The notes under the pieces are model-generated. The model saw only the letters and a list, made by a program, of their open reading frames with translations, was not told the DNA's origin and did no database searches. A DNA stretch of 64,000 nucleotides from Flavobacteriaceae bacterium CP2B (GTDB lineage: Bacteria; Bacteroidota; Bacteroidia; Flavobacteriales; Flavobacteriaceae). Made by a program: the position numbers and the translations under genes. This document shows positions 37,614-46,353 of the stretch, piece after piece. The stretch is from positions 62,001 to 126,000 of the forward strand of contig LXTR01000071.1 of assembly GCA_001683825.1 (NCBI GenBank), read 5' to 3'. The number at the start of each line of letters is the position of its first letter. Positions within the stretch are counted from its first letter, which is position 1.

Positions 37614-38336
37614 ATGGATCTCACACAGGCAAATATCCAAAACCTAACCTCCCTCTGGAAGCGGGCAACCGAACCCTTTGAAACGTATTTTGAGGCCGAA
37701 ACATATGCCTATGCCTATATCCCAGATTCGCAATGGCCCAATAAAATCTGGTCGCTGCAACCCACGGTGGGAAATTCCCTGCCGGAAATGGCCAGGGTAA
37801 TGAAGACTTCGCCCACGGCCATGAGCCTCGCTTTCTTTGACAGGCCCGGACATCGGGAGACCGGGGAATTCATTCAATCGGGCTTCTCCCTTAAATCCAT
37901 CCAATATGGGATGTCGCTGGAGCTGGATCGGCCTTTTGATGCCCCATCACGACTGCTCCTTCGCGAAGTTCGCGACGAGGAAGGCATACGGCTGTGGTCA
38001 CGCACCTTTCAGGAAGCCTTTGGGTACAAAATAGATAAAACAACCCTTGAGAGAAGCCTGGACACCATAGTGTATCTCAACATCTTTTACCAGGACGAAA
38101 TGGCAGGCACCCTCATTCTGCACAAAACCGAAGGGGTGATGGGTATACACAGCCTGGGCGTCATTCCCCGAATGAGGGGAAAGGGGATTGCCAGGGAAGC
38201 CATGCATTTTGCCCTAAACCACGCCATCGCCGCCAAGGCGAAAGCCGCCACCCTACAGGCCTCCGAAATGGCGAAAACCATGTACGAAAAACTAGGGTTT
38301 ACCACCCAGTTTATCATGAGGAATTATCAACTTTAA
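37614..38336 (+). CDS. GNAT family N-acetyltransferase
   Basis: A 240-residue protein whose C-terminal half is the GNAT domain: GIHSLGVIPRMRGKGIAREA carries the acetyl-CoA loop, then LQASEMAKTMYEKLGF. The N-terminal half (about 120 residues) is family-specific without clear motif. It is translationally tight with the transporter (gap 1 nt) and the nitroreductase (gap 4 nt), and probably modifies the same compound the transporter handles. Confidence 0.88.
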   Translation: MDLTQANIQNLTSLWKRATEPFETYFEAETYAYAYIPDSQWPNKIWSLQPTVGNSLPEMARVMKTSPTAMSLAFFDRPGHRETGEFIQSGFSLKSIQYGMSLELDRPFDAPSRLLLREVRDEEGIRLWSRTFQEAFGYKIDKTTLERSLDTIVYLNIFYQDEMAGTLILHKTEGVMGIHSLGVIPRMRGKGIAREAMHFALNHAIAAKAKAATLQASEMAKTMYEKLGFTTQFIMRNYQL

Positions 38337-38340
38337 AAGA

Positions 38341-38976
38341 ATGGATATGGAACTTATCAACCATCTGAAATGGCGCTATGCCACCAAAAAGTTTGACCCG
38401 GATAGAGGGGTCTCCCCCACGGATCTCGAAACCTTGAAAGAGGCCATCCACCTGTCGGTCTCTTCCTATGGCCTGCAATTGTACAAGGTGCTGATCATAG
38501 AAGACCAGGCCATACGCAAAGAATTAAAACGAGTGTCCTGGGATCAGGATCAGGTCACAGACGCATCGCACCTCTTTGTGTTCTGCAACCACACCAGGGT
38601 AGACCCCGAAGAGATCGATGCCTTCATCAGGCTGACATCCCAAAAGAGAAAGATCGACCTGGAAAAACTGGAAGGCTATGCCAGCTTTATGAAAGCCAAA
38701 CTGGCTGAAAAGTCTATGACAGAAACCAGGAACTGGTTAGAACGACAGCCCTATCTGGCCCTGGGGAATTTGCTGATGGCCTGCGCGGCCCTTAAAATTG
38801 ATGCTTGCCCCATGGAAGGCTTTGAACCCGGGGCATACAACAAAATCCTTGGCCTGGATGAACAGGGCCTCAATGCCTGTGTTGTGGCAGCCGTGGGTTA
38901 CAGGCACCCGGAAGACCGCTCCAAAGACCTTCCCAAAGTACGAAAGCCCATGGAGGCCTTGTTTGAGGAAGTATAA
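38341..38976 (+). CDS. NAD(P)H-dependent nitroreductase-family oxidoreductase
   Basis: A 211-residue FMN enzyme of the NfsB/nitroreductase family: KWRYATKKFDPDRGVS at the start and GNLLMACAALKIDACPMEGF near the FMN/NAD site. It is cytosolic and reduces nitroaromatics, quinones or a specific metabolite. As last gene of the Crp/Fnr-linked operon, it may detoxify a compound sensed by the regulator. Confidence 0.9.
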   Translation: MDMELINHLKWRYATKKFDPDRGVSPTDLETLKEAIHLSVSSYGLQLYKVLIIEDQAIRKELKRVSWDQDQVTDASHLFVFCNHTRVDPEEIDAFIRLTSQKRKIDLEKLEGYASFMKAKLAEKSMTETRNWLERQPYLALGNLLMACAALKIDACPMEGFEPGAYNKILGLDEQGLNACVVAAVGYRHPEDRSKDLPKVRKPMEALFEEV

Positions 38977-39197
38977 AGCGTCGGAAAATATCCTGGAACG
39001 GGCCCGGAAGGTGCCCCGGGAACATGGGGGTGAGATCATTTTGTAAGGAAGGATTTCCCGCCGTCGACGGAAGATGCGCGACCGGAAGGGAATGATTTTT
39101 GCAAAAATCACTAATTTCACCCCCCATTGTCAAAACAGGGGGTACTGCCCCAAAAAAAGGAAGGATTACAACCAACACCTACAGCAAACCAGAATAC

Positions 39198-39776
39198 ATG
39201 GAGTCTATTGTCAGGTCACTCGAAGAGCAACGGAAGGAATTTGCCCAGGGGAAATTTATTGCTACCCCCCTGGCCGGGCTCATCGCCTGGTTGATCACCG
39301 GGGTCGCCGGGCTGGTATTCCCTGTACAATGGACGGTTTTAGTGCTTTTTATCGCCACCGGAAGCATCGTTTACCTGGGCATTTTTATATCAAAGTTTAC
39401 CGGGGAAGACTTCCTCGACAAAAAGAAACCCAAAAACACTTTTGACACCCTGTTCTTTTATACCGTAGGGCAGGCCGTATTGGTGTACGCTATTGCCATT
39501 CCATTTTTCCTGGCAGACCATACGTCACTGCCTATGACCGTCGGTATCTTAACCGGTACCATGTGGCTGCCCTTTTCCTGGATGGTACAGCATTGGGTGG
39601 GGATCTTCCATGCAGTATCCAGAACCGTGGTGGTCCTCGCCTTATGGTACATCCTGCCTGAATACCGTTTTGTGGCCATCCCATTTGCCATTGTCCTGAT
39701 CTATATCGTCACCCTGCTGATCCTGAAAAAACGCCGGGCCGCAAACCAGGAGCCGACAGCCCGGGAAAAGGTTTAG
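39198..39776 (+). CDS. DUF7010-like membrane protein
   Basis: A 192-residue protein with about six hydrophobic helices (LAGLIAWLITGVAGLVF, WTVLVLFIATGSIVYLGIF, VLVYAIAIPFFLA, VVVLALWYILP). A charged helix (SLEEQRKEFAQGKF) precedes them. ATG 39198 is preferred over the longer frame starting at 39099. Function unknown. Confidence 0.75.
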   Translation: MESIVRSLEEQRKEFAQGKFIATPLAGLIAWLITGVAGLVFPVQWTVLVLFIATGSIVYLGIFISKFTGEDFLDKKKPKNTFDTLFFYTVGQAVLVYAIAIPFFLADHTSLPMTVGILTGTMWLPFSWMVQHWVGIFHAVSRTVVVLALWYILPEYRFVAIPFAIVLIYIVTLLILKKRRAANQEPTAREKV

Positions 39777-39939
39777 AACCGGGCAGGACATCTTTTCCCC
39801 GCTATTTTTCATTGCCTGGCCGGGCTTGCTTTTGTACCTTGCCACAACGGTTCCCGGTTACCCATACGTCCTGGAGGTGTGCTGAACCCCGTGGTCAGGT
39901 CAGCGTCCCGAAAAGTTAGCCACACAAACCCATACCATC

Positions 39940-40347
39940 ATGTCCCGTAAAAGCGAAATAGCCCGGCAATACCTGAAGTACCTGGAAGCAGCGGACCTCC
40001 AGGCCCTGCAAACCCTTTTTGCCGTAAATGGCACGGTAGACTCCCCCCTATACGGCCATATGGAAGCAAGTCGCTTTTATGAAAGACTTTTTGCCGACAG
40101 CGAAGGAGGGGTATTGACGTTAAACGGCATCTTTGAAGAGACCCGATCCAACCGCCTGGCCCTGTATTTTTCGTATAAGTGGACCCTTGTAAACAACCAG
40201 GTGGTAGAATTTGACGTCGTGGATATTATCACTTTCAATGAGGCGGACAAAATCTTAAACCTGCGTATCATCTACGATACGGTGCAAAGCAGGGAGCTGG
40301 TGGATGCCTTGAGGCAGGCGGGGGCGAATCATGGAAAACCGGGATAA
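39940..40347 (+). CDS. NTF2-like small protein
   Basis: A 135-residue NTF2-fold protein: IARQYLKYLEAADLQALQTL, then FAVNGTVDSPLYGHMEASRFYERLF-type sequence and YKWTLVNNQVVEFDVVDII. It is a putative ligand-binding or cyclase-like protein. It overlaps the next gene by 17 nt, so both are translated as a pair. Confidence 0.85.
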   Translation: MSRKSEIARQYLKYLEAADLQALQTLFAVNGTVDSPLYGHMEASRFYERLFADSEGGVLTLNGIFEETRSNRLALYFSYKWTLVNNQVVEFDVVDIITFNEADKILNLRIIYDTVQSRELVDALRQAGANHGKPG

Positions 40348-40969
40348 AATCAACAAACAGCAGCAGATGAAAATACTGATCATAGGGGCCGGCGGCACCA
40401 TCGGGAAACCGGTAACCGCCTATTTCTCGGAAAGCCATGAAGTGCTTACCTCGGGGAGGACACAGGGCGACTACCCTGTGGATATCGCCCGGACAGACTC
40501 CATTGAAATGATGTTCAGGGAAACAGGGGCCCTGGATGCCATCGTCTGCATCGCAGGAGAAGCCAAATGGGCCCCCTTTGATGAACTGTCTGAAGACGAT
40601 TACTACGTGGGGCTCAGGAGCAAGCTGATGGGGCAGGTGAACCTGGTTCGCATTGGGCAGCACTATCTGAATCCGGGGGGTTCCATTACGCTATCCACGG
40701 GCATACTGGCAGACGACCCGGTACCACAAACCACGAGTGCTGCCATGGTCAATGGGGCCATCCATAGCTTTGTACAGGCCGTGGCCCTGGAAATGGAAGA
40801 CAGCCTGAGGGTGAACGCGGTGTCTTTAGGGATGGTAGCGGATGCCTATGAAAAATACAGGGATTTTTTCCCGGGACATAACCCCGTCCCCATGAAAAAA
40901 GTAGTAAACGCGTATGTGCGCAGCGTCTTTGGAAAGAGGAATGGGGAAATAATCAGGGTGTACGGCTAA
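40331..40969 (+). CDS. Atypical SDR lacking the Tyr-x-x-x-Lys pair
   Basis: A 212-residue short-chain dehydrogenase-like protein. The cofactor loop is LIIGAGGTIGKPV and the substrate-binding core includes STGILADDPVPQTTSAAMVNGA. Where SDRs have YxxxK, this one has TSAAMVNGA, so the catalytic pair is missing, as in the small YbbO-unlike SDR subfamily of about 200 residues. It may bind NAD(P) with a regulatory or other role. ATG 40367 is an alternative start. Confidence 0.85.
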   Translation: MENRDKINKQQQMKILIIGAGGTIGKPVTAYFSESHEVLTSGRTQGDYPVDIARTDSIEMMFRETGALDAIVCIAGEAKWAPFDELSEDDYYVGLRSKLMGQVNLVRIGQHYLNPGGSITLSTGILADDPVPQTTSAAMVNGAIHSFVQAVALEMEDSLRVNAVSLGMVADAYEKYRDFFPGHNPVPMKKVVNAYVRSVFGKRNGEIIRVYG

Positions 40970-41036
40970 CGCCCCTGAGGCACGCCCGCATCAGGACGGC
41001 TGTAATAGCGCAATTAAACTATCGTTATCCTGGAGT

Positions 41037-41470
41037 ATGCAAGAATCATGGTCTCATTTCCTGGTGTTGGGAGGGGTGGCAGGGCCTTTAATATTTAGCG
41101 CAAATACCCTTGTTACGGGCGAGCTTAAGGCCCGGGTACGACCATAGCTCGCAATTTATCAGCGAGCTTGGCGCCATTAGAACCCCCAACGCGCAACTGA
41201 TGAACTACCTTGGGTTCATCCCTACGGGCATCCTCATAAGCCTCTTTGGCATTGCCATGTTTTACCTCCTGCACTGTGGCGTGCTTGCCCGGGTTGGCGC
41301 ATTCCTGGTCACCGTGAATATCTCCAAATTTTTACACTACCTCTCATTGGGCTTAACGGGTTTGGCTACCCTACAATTGCAGTTCCATATGAGATCTTTC
41401 GGAATGGGCCAGATGCTTTTTATGAGCCTCTTATTTTTAGGGCTGCCCCAGGCATTGCATTGCCAGGACC
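41037..41470 (+). pseudogene. Decayed DUF998 membrane protein
   Basis: From ATG 41037 the frame begins FLVLGGVAGPLIFSANTLV and hits a stop near 41145; the second frame (from 41110) continues as RPGYDHSSQFISELGA and LMNYLGFIPTGILISLFGIA, the DUF998 signature. A one-base shift near 41113-41125 separates them. The middle of the family is missing and the C-terminal helix (GMGQMLFMSLLFLGLPQAL) follows directly, so an internal deletion is also likely. Confidence 0.65.
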
Positions 41471-42128
41471 CACCCGGCCCGCATCCCTGGCCCCGGTTGA
41501 TTTTGATACCCTGCAAATACAATTTGCCAAAACCGAATGGTTTGGCAAAAGGCGTTTTGAGGTCCAGGGTTACGGACAGGGATACAGTAAAGAATCCGTT
41601 GCCACAGAAGACTATACCCGACACCAGTATTACGGGGTCACGATTACAAAAAGGAAGATACGGCTGGCCCTAACGTCCGCCACAGGGCTGGCTGCCGCCA
41701 GTGGCAATTATATCCTGGAGCAACGGTTCAATATGGAATACGACTGGTTAACCCAGGTCCTCACCAGGATCGAATCGGAAACCCTGGAACAGCTGTATCG
41801 CAAAAAGGGAATACGCGCCCGTATTCTAGTGGGTGAAAATTCCACGCCCTGGGAATTACAGTATTCCGAACCGGGTATGAGGGGGCCATCCGTCATCATC
41901 CCCTCCAACCTTCAGTCGGCCCGAAGGCTTATCTTTATCGAGCAATTGTACAAACCCAGCAGTACCCATGCCACCCTGCTTTCCCCAAGGGGTCATTTCA
42001 CCTTGAAAGAAAACCATGACATCCTTGGCGTCCTGCAATTTGAAGGGGTGAACACCTTATGCCTCAAACATACCTTAGACAACCCTACAAGGTTACTACT
42101 GCTGTCCACCGCTTTATTGCTGGAATAA
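41460..42128 (+). CDS. Hypothetical protein of unrecognised family
   Basis: The open frame runs to TAA 42126-42128. From about residue 18 (DFDTLQIQFAKTEWFGKRRF) the sequence looks like a folded protein with alternating beta strands; before that it is unlike protein and overlaps the DUF998 remnant in another frame. There is no ATG near the plausible start, so a TTG or another non-standard start may be used. No domain is recognised. It directly precedes the 2OG oxygenase gene. Confidence 0.55.
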   Translation: MPGPTRPASLAPVDFDTLQIQFAKTEWFGKRRFEVQGYGQGYSKESVATEDYTRHQYYGVTITKRKIRLALTSATGLAAASGNYILEQRFNMEYDWLTQVLTRIESETLEQLYRKKGIRARILVGENSTPWELQYSEPGMRGPSVIIPSNLQSARRLIFIEQLYKPSSTHATLLSPRGHFTLKENHDILGVLQFEGVNTLCLKHTLDNPTRLLLLSTALLLE

Positions 42129-42203
42129 TGAATGGGCGCCAGCACCTCCCTGCACCCCGATGCCATTCACCAAATATGGTCGTTCCCGACCGGGGAATTC
42201 GAG

Positions 42204-42211
42204 TATCTTTA
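42204..42211 (+). promoter_or_regulatory. Promoter box TATCTTTA
   Basis: TAnnTTTG-type box 25 nt before ATG 42237. Its position inside the longer open frame from 42132 supports the later start. Confidence 0.45.
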
Positions 42212-42236
42212 CCTAATTGAAACTTATGCTTTTCCC

Positions 42237-42854
42237 ATGGACACCGAAACCCTTACGGACGAACAGCGATTTGAAATACTGATCAGCGGCCTGATGGAAA
42301 ACCGCTTCGGGATTTGCGACGCTTTTTTAGACCCCCCTTGCCTGGCCGGGCTCAGGGACAACCTCCTCGCCTACCATGCCGGGGGGGCAATGCGGCCGGC
42401 CGGGGTCGGGAAGAATTTTGACTACCGGAAAAATGCGGAAATCCGTGGTGACGTGATCCGTTGGATAGCGGAAGCTACGGAAAACCCTTTTGAAAGACAT
42501 TTCCTGAGCACGGTGGAAAAATTTATCGCCTACCTCAATGCCAGCTGCTATACCGGCATCAATGGCTATGAATTCCACTATGCCTACTACGATGTCGGCA
42601 GCTTTTACAAGAGGCACCTGGACCGTTTTAAAAGCGACAAGGGCCGGCAGTTTTCCTTTGTAATGTACCTGAACGAAGCCTGGGAGGAATCCGACAATGG
42701 CCGGCTAAGCCTTTACGTGGACGAGGAAGAAATAGCACTCTTCCCCCTGGAAGGCAGGGTGGTTTTCTTTAAAAGTGATGAAACAGAGCACGAGGTACAC
42801 CCGTCCCCGAGCAGGCCACGGCTTAGCATCGCGGGCTGGCTGAAACGCGAATAG
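42237..42854 (+). CDS. 2-oxoglutarate/Fe(II) oxygenase (P4Hc type)
   Basis: A 205-residue double-stranded beta-helix protein. YDVGSFYKRHLDRFKSD gives the HxD iron ligands, DETEHEVHPSPSRPRLSIA supplies the distal His and the Arg that binds 2-oxoglutarate. It is probably a prolyl or other amino-acid hydroxylase of the Tpa1/P4Hc family. I choose ATG 42237, after the promoter box, over the earlier starts at 42132 and 42128. Confidence 0.85.
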   Translation: MDTETLTDEQRFEILISGLMENRFGICDAFLDPPCLAGLRDNLLAYHAGGAMRPAGVGKNFDYRKNAEIRGDVIRWIAEATENPFERHFLSTVEKFIAYLNASCYTGINGYEFHYAYYDVGSFYKRHLDRFKSDKGRQFSFVMYLNEAWEESDNGRLSLYVDEEEIALFPLEGRVVFFKSDETEHEVHPSPSRPRLSIAGWLKRE

Positions 42855-42955
42855 CGCACCCCCAATCCTTCAACAGACATGCCCGTTTCTCCTTTGCCCG
42901 CCCGGATACGGGTTTGCTTTTTTTAAAGGACATCCTGCTTTTCAAGAAATTATGA

Positions 42956-42963
42956 TATCTTTA
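42956..42963 (+). promoter_or_regulatory. Promoter box TATCTTTA
   Basis: TAnnTTTG-type box 66 nt upstream of ATG 43030. A small CCCG-GATA-CGGG hairpin with a T7 run lies just before it (42901-42924) and may end the oxygenase transcript. Confidence 0.45.
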
Positions 42964-43029
42964 AAAGCGTTAACGGCTGTTTTTAAAATGGTTCCCAGCT
43001 TATTTTTCCATCCCTAACAAAATTAAAAT

Positions 43030-44118
43030 ATGAAAAATACCCTTTTTGTGTTGTTCACTGTTTTTTGCCTGATGGCATGTAAGTCGAAATCTGAAAATAC
43101 CCCTTCGGAGAATGAAGAGGCGCTTACCACAGACCGGCAGGCCATCAAGAAAATAGATATGCACGCGCATTTCCAATACCCCCGGACGTACCTTCCCGAA
43201 TTTTTTGATTCCTGGAATATGCAAGCCACCCTGGTAGATGTGGCCCATGAAGACAGCACAAGCATCCGAAGGAGTTGGGACAAGTACCTGGCCCATGCCC
43301 AAACAGCGCCCGAAGATTTTTTCCTGTGCACCTCCCTGATAGGGGTGGGTATTGACGACCCGGATTTTGCGACCGAGGCCATTGCACAATTGCGAAGCGA
43401 AATCGCCTCCGGTGCGCAAATGGTCAAAGTGTGGAAGAACTTCGGGATGGTCACCAAAGACGCCTCGGGCAATTTCATACAGATTGATGACCCGCGCCTG
43501 CAGCCCATATGGGACGATTTAAAAGCACAGGGGATTCCGGTAATGGGCCATATTGCCGAGCCCGAACAGGCATGGAGGCCTCTTGACCCCAATAACCCCC
43601 ATTACGGTTATTACAAGAACAACCCGCAGTACCATGCCTATAACCATCCCGAAATCCCTTCTTACGAAACCATCATCGCCGCCCGTGACCACTGGATTGA
43701 AAACAATCCGGAACTTCCTATTTTGTGCGCACACATCGGGAGCATGTCGCACGATGTGGACATGGTGGCCACCCGGCTCGACAAGTACCCCAACATGCAG
43801 GTTGAACTGGCGGCAAGGTTTGGCGACCTGGCCAGGCAGGATTCCAGGAAGGTCAGGACCTTCTTTGACACCTACCAGGACAGGATCATGTTTGGGTCCG
43901 ACTTTGGTAACGGCCGTCCGGAATCAGAGATGACGCCTGCCGAAATAGCGGATGAAAAAGAAGATCTCATGGAAAGCTATGATACACTTTGGCGCTATTT
44001 AAGCAGTACGGATTCGCTGGTGGTCCGTGGGCAAAAGACGGAAGGCCTGGGCCTTCCCGCCCCAATCCTCAGGAAGGTGTACCATGATAATGCCGCCAAA
44101 TTCCTGGAGTTGAACTAG
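43030..44118 (+). CDS. Amidohydrolase family (TIM-barrel) lipoprotein
   Basis: A 362-residue protein with a signal and lipobox (FCLMACKSK). Amidohydrolase_2 motifs are IDMHAHFQYPRTY (HxH), MGHIAEPEQAW, LCAHIGSMSHD and MFGSDFGNGRPE. The expected reaction is hydrolysis or decarboxylation of a small substrate in the periplasm. It is similar in plan to the gene at 10750 but has an acidic linker after the lipid anchor. Confidence 0.85.
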   Translation: MKNTLFVLFTVFCLMACKSKSENTPSENEEALTTDRQAIKKIDMHAHFQYPRTYLPEFFDSWNMQATLVDVAHEDSTSIRRSWDKYLAHAQTAPEDFFLCTSLIGVGIDDPDFATEAIAQLRSEIASGAQMVKVWKNFGMVTKDASGNFIQIDDPRLQPIWDDLKAQGIPVMGHIAEPEQAWRPLDPNNPHYGYYKNNPQYHAYNHPEIPSYETIIAARDHWIENNPELPILCAHIGSMSHDVDMVATRLDKYPNMQVELAARFGDLARQDSRKVRTFFDTYQDRIMFGSDFGNGRPESEMTPAEIADEKEDLMESYDTLWRYLSSTDSLVVRGQKTEGLGLPAPILRKVYHDNAAKFLELN

Positions 44119-44258
44119 CGGGTCGCCCTCAATATTTTCCGGCCCCATTAGGAGCCTGTGGTAGCGATGCGAAACGTTCCCTGGTATTTTTTGCCGTAGG
44201 TTGAAAGCAACCCATAGGGGCTATCCTGCATCTGATGGGTAGAAAATTACCAGAACCC

Positions 44259-44687
44259 ATGATTAGGAATTTAGTGCCCTTTTGCCTGTCGCTATGCCTG
44301 ATGGCCTCCTGTGTGGATGATGTAACCAATGTAAAGGAGCAGTATCCGCAGCAGTGGCAATTACTGCGCATGACCGGCTCGTTAGACGATGCAATCAAAA
44401 CGGGCGACCGCCTTGAATGGCAGGAATTTTACCTCCTCAAGGCCGATGGCACCTTCCTGAAATCCCGCCTTGACGATGGGGTTAAAACCTTTGCGACAGG
44501 GTCCTTTACCTTTGAGGAAAAGGAAGATGAGTACCTCCTGTTACTCACCTATGATGCCCCGACGGAAATCATCGGGGGTTGTGAGCCAGAACCACGTGAG
44601 ACCCTGATCCTACTCAGCGACGACCTGCTGGTAAGTACATGGCCCGCCTGCGACGGTCCCGGGCTGGAATACTACCGGACACAATAA
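44259..44687 (+). CDS. Small lipoprotein of unknown function
   Basis: A 142-residue protein. It starts at ATG 44259; the N-terminus is a signal ending in a lipobox (LCLMASCVDD). The mature part has a lipocalin-like beta pattern: WQLLRMTGSLDDA, FYLLKADGTFLKSRLDDG, FATGSFTFEEKEDEYLLLLT. No family is assigned beyond this. It was probably transcribed with, or shortly after, the amidohydrolase gene 140 nt upstream. Confidence 0.7.
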   Translation: MIRNLVPFCLSLCLMASCVDDVTNVKEQYPQQWQLLRMTGSLDDAIKTGDRLEWQEFYLLKADGTFLKSRLDDGVKTFATGSFTFEEKEDEYLLLLTYDAPTEIIGGCEPEPRETLILLSDDLLVSTWPACDGPGLEYYRTQ

Positions 44688-44722
44688 GCCGATAAGCTCT
44701 CCATAGCTTTTCCCAAAATCAG

Positions 44723-44730
44723 TATCTTTA
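44723..44730 (+). promoter_or_regulatory. Promoter box TATCTTTA
   Basis: TAnnTTTG-type box 14 nt before ATG 44745. Confidence 0.45.
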
Positions 44731-44744
44731 CGAAAAGGAGGCCG

Positions 44745-44912
44745 ATGAAAACAACAGGCATTTTTTTACAGGTCCTGGGTTTGGTCATATTGGGTTATGC
44801 CGTCGCTGCCGGGCTGGAGGAGGGAACTATCAGTCCAACCCTTACCCTGACGGGGTTAATCCTTGTCCTCGGAGGGCTTTTTGCCATCCTGGCAGGCAAC
44901 AGAATGAAATGA
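44745..44912 (+). CDS. Small hydrophobic two-span protein, 55 residues
   Basis: MKTTGIFLQVLGLVILGYAV opens the first span, followed by a short GLEEG turn and a second span ending ILAGNRMK. A Shine-Dalgarno-like AAGGAGG at 44735-44741 lies three bases before the ATG, unusual in Bacteroidota. No family is recognised; it could be a membrane microprotein. Confidence 0.6.
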   Translation: MKTTGIFLQVLGLVILGYAVAAGLEEGTISPTLTLTGLILVLGGLFAILAGNRMK

Positions 44913-45023
44913 TCCATCCCGCAGTCTATGGTCTTGGGGTAGTGGTACCAGCGTATATACAACCCGCCCGCCCTGGCGCACTGAGCGATGATACGGTAAC
45001 CTCCGCCCATCTTAATCCCTGAT

Positions 45024-45479
45024 ATGAAAGCATCCCATAACCCATCTCAGAACCCCAACCCAGGACAGCTGGTATTGTCCTTTTTTGACAAGGTATGGCA
45101 TCCCCCTCATGATTTGGACGCCATAGACCACCTTATGACTGAGGATTACACAATTACCACCGCAGGCAAGACGATACATGGCAGGAAGGCATTTAAAGAA
45201 TGGGTGCGGGTATTCCAACAACAATTACTGGAGGCCCAAACTCAAAACCTTTCCCTGTTCTGCAATGAAGACAGCAGTATGGTGGTTTCCAGGTGGGTGT
45301 GTTCCGGTAAGAACAACGGCCTTTTCGGGTTGAAGGCAGACCTGAGTGAAATATCCTTTACCGGGATTGCCATCTGGGCCATCAGGGACGGGAGGTTTTC
45401 GGCTTGTTGGGTTGAACGCAGCGCGCATGAATTATACCAGCAATTAACAGGTAGCCAAGAGGGTTCGGCCTTTGTTTAG
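45024..45479 (+). CDS. NTF2-like/SnoaL ester-cyclase-like protein
   Basis: A 151-residue protein. LVLSFFDKVWHPPHDLDAID and HLMTEDYTITTAGKTIHGRK open the domain, and ISFTGIAIWAIRDGRFSACW closes it. It belongs to the SnoaL/ester-cyclase-like group with an acid-base dyad of unknown substrate. It is the fourth NTF2-like gene of the window. Confidence 0.85.
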   Translation: MKASHNPSQNPNPGQLVLSFFDKVWHPPHDLDAIDHLMTEDYTITTAGKTIHGRKAFKEWVRVFQQQLLEAQTQNLSLFCNEDSSMVVSRWVCSGKNNGLFGLKADLSEISFTGIAIWAIRDGRFSACWVERSAHELYQQLTGSQEGSAFV

Positions 45480-45561
45480 CACCTGTTCGGGGGGGTACGC
45501 CCCCTGCCTGTAACAATTCGGCCCGTCGTTCGTCCTATGTGAAACCTTAAAACAGCCATAC

Positions 45562-46278
45562 ATGCCTTCCCAAAATCAAACCGCCAGGCTTGCAGGGCTT
45601 ACCTATCTCGCGTTGGTAGTTCTGGGGATCATCAGCCTCATGCTGATCCCTGCAAAACTCTACCTGTGGGACGATGCCCTGCAGACGGTTGAGAACATCC
45701 GCAATCAGGAGGCACTGTTCCGCCTGGGCATTGCCTGCGGGCTGGCAGGCTTTGTCGCCTACCTCCTGCTACCGCTTGTGCTCTACAGGCTCCTACAACC
45801 GGTCAACCCAACGGCGGCTGTCCTTATGGTGGCCCTGGCCGTGGTCAGCGTGCCCGTTACTTTCATGAATACGGGAAACCTGTTTGAAGTCCTCAGGCTC
45901 CTCCACGGAACCGGCGTTACCGTGCCCTATGGGGATACACATCTGGCCCGGGAGGTAATGCACCGGCTATGGGCCTGGAACGACGGGAACCTGATCGCAC
46001 AGCTTTTTTGGGGGACCTGGCTATTCCCGTTTGGATACCTGGTCTTCCAATCAGGGTTCCTGCCCAAAATCCTGGGGCTCTTCCTCATGGCCGGTTCCGT
46101 GGGGTATACCCTGGATTTCTTTGGGCGGGTACTTTGGCCGGAATACCCCCAAAGTCTGCTGGCAGGCATCATCACCATCCCGGCCAGTATAGGCGAAATA
46201 GGAACCTGCCTCTGGCTGTTGGTCATGGGCACAAGAACCCAGGCACCCAGTTCCTCCGGAGGGTCTGGGCCGGCTTAA
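45562..46278 (+). CDS. DUF4386 membrane protein
   Basis: A 238-residue protein with about six hydrophobic helices: TARLAGLTYLALVVLGIISL, LFRLGIACGLAGFVAYLLLP, LVLYRLLQPVNPTAAVLM and LFLMAGSVGYTLDFFG. The LYRLLQPVNPTAA motif is typical of DUF4386. Function unknown. A second DUF4386 protein is at 59133. Confidence 0.85.
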   Translation: MPSQNQTARLAGLTYLALVVLGIISLMLIPAKLYLWDDALQTVENIRNQEALFRLGIACGLAGFVAYLLLPLVLYRLLQPVNPTAAVLMVALAVVSVPVTFMNTGNLFEVLRLLHGTGVTVPYGDTHLAREVMHRLWAWNDGNLIAQLFWGTWLFPFGYLVFQSGFLPKILGLFLMAGSVGYTLDFFGRVLWPEYPQSLLAGIITIPASIGEIGTCLWLLVMGTRTQAPSSSGGSGPA

Positions 46279-46353
46279 TTTATGGCCCCAAAATTGCTAT
46301 GTGCAAAAGAAGAACGGCAGGCTTGTACCGCAGCCTGGTAAACGGATAGATTC

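Noticed and set aside
41091-41098. TAATATTTA-like promoter box
   Set aside because: It lies within the decayed DUF998 frame and has no gene at a fitting distance.
42132-42236. Earlier start for the 2OG oxygenase
   Set aside because: The extra residues are not family-like and a promoter box lies inside them, so ATG 42237 is preferred.
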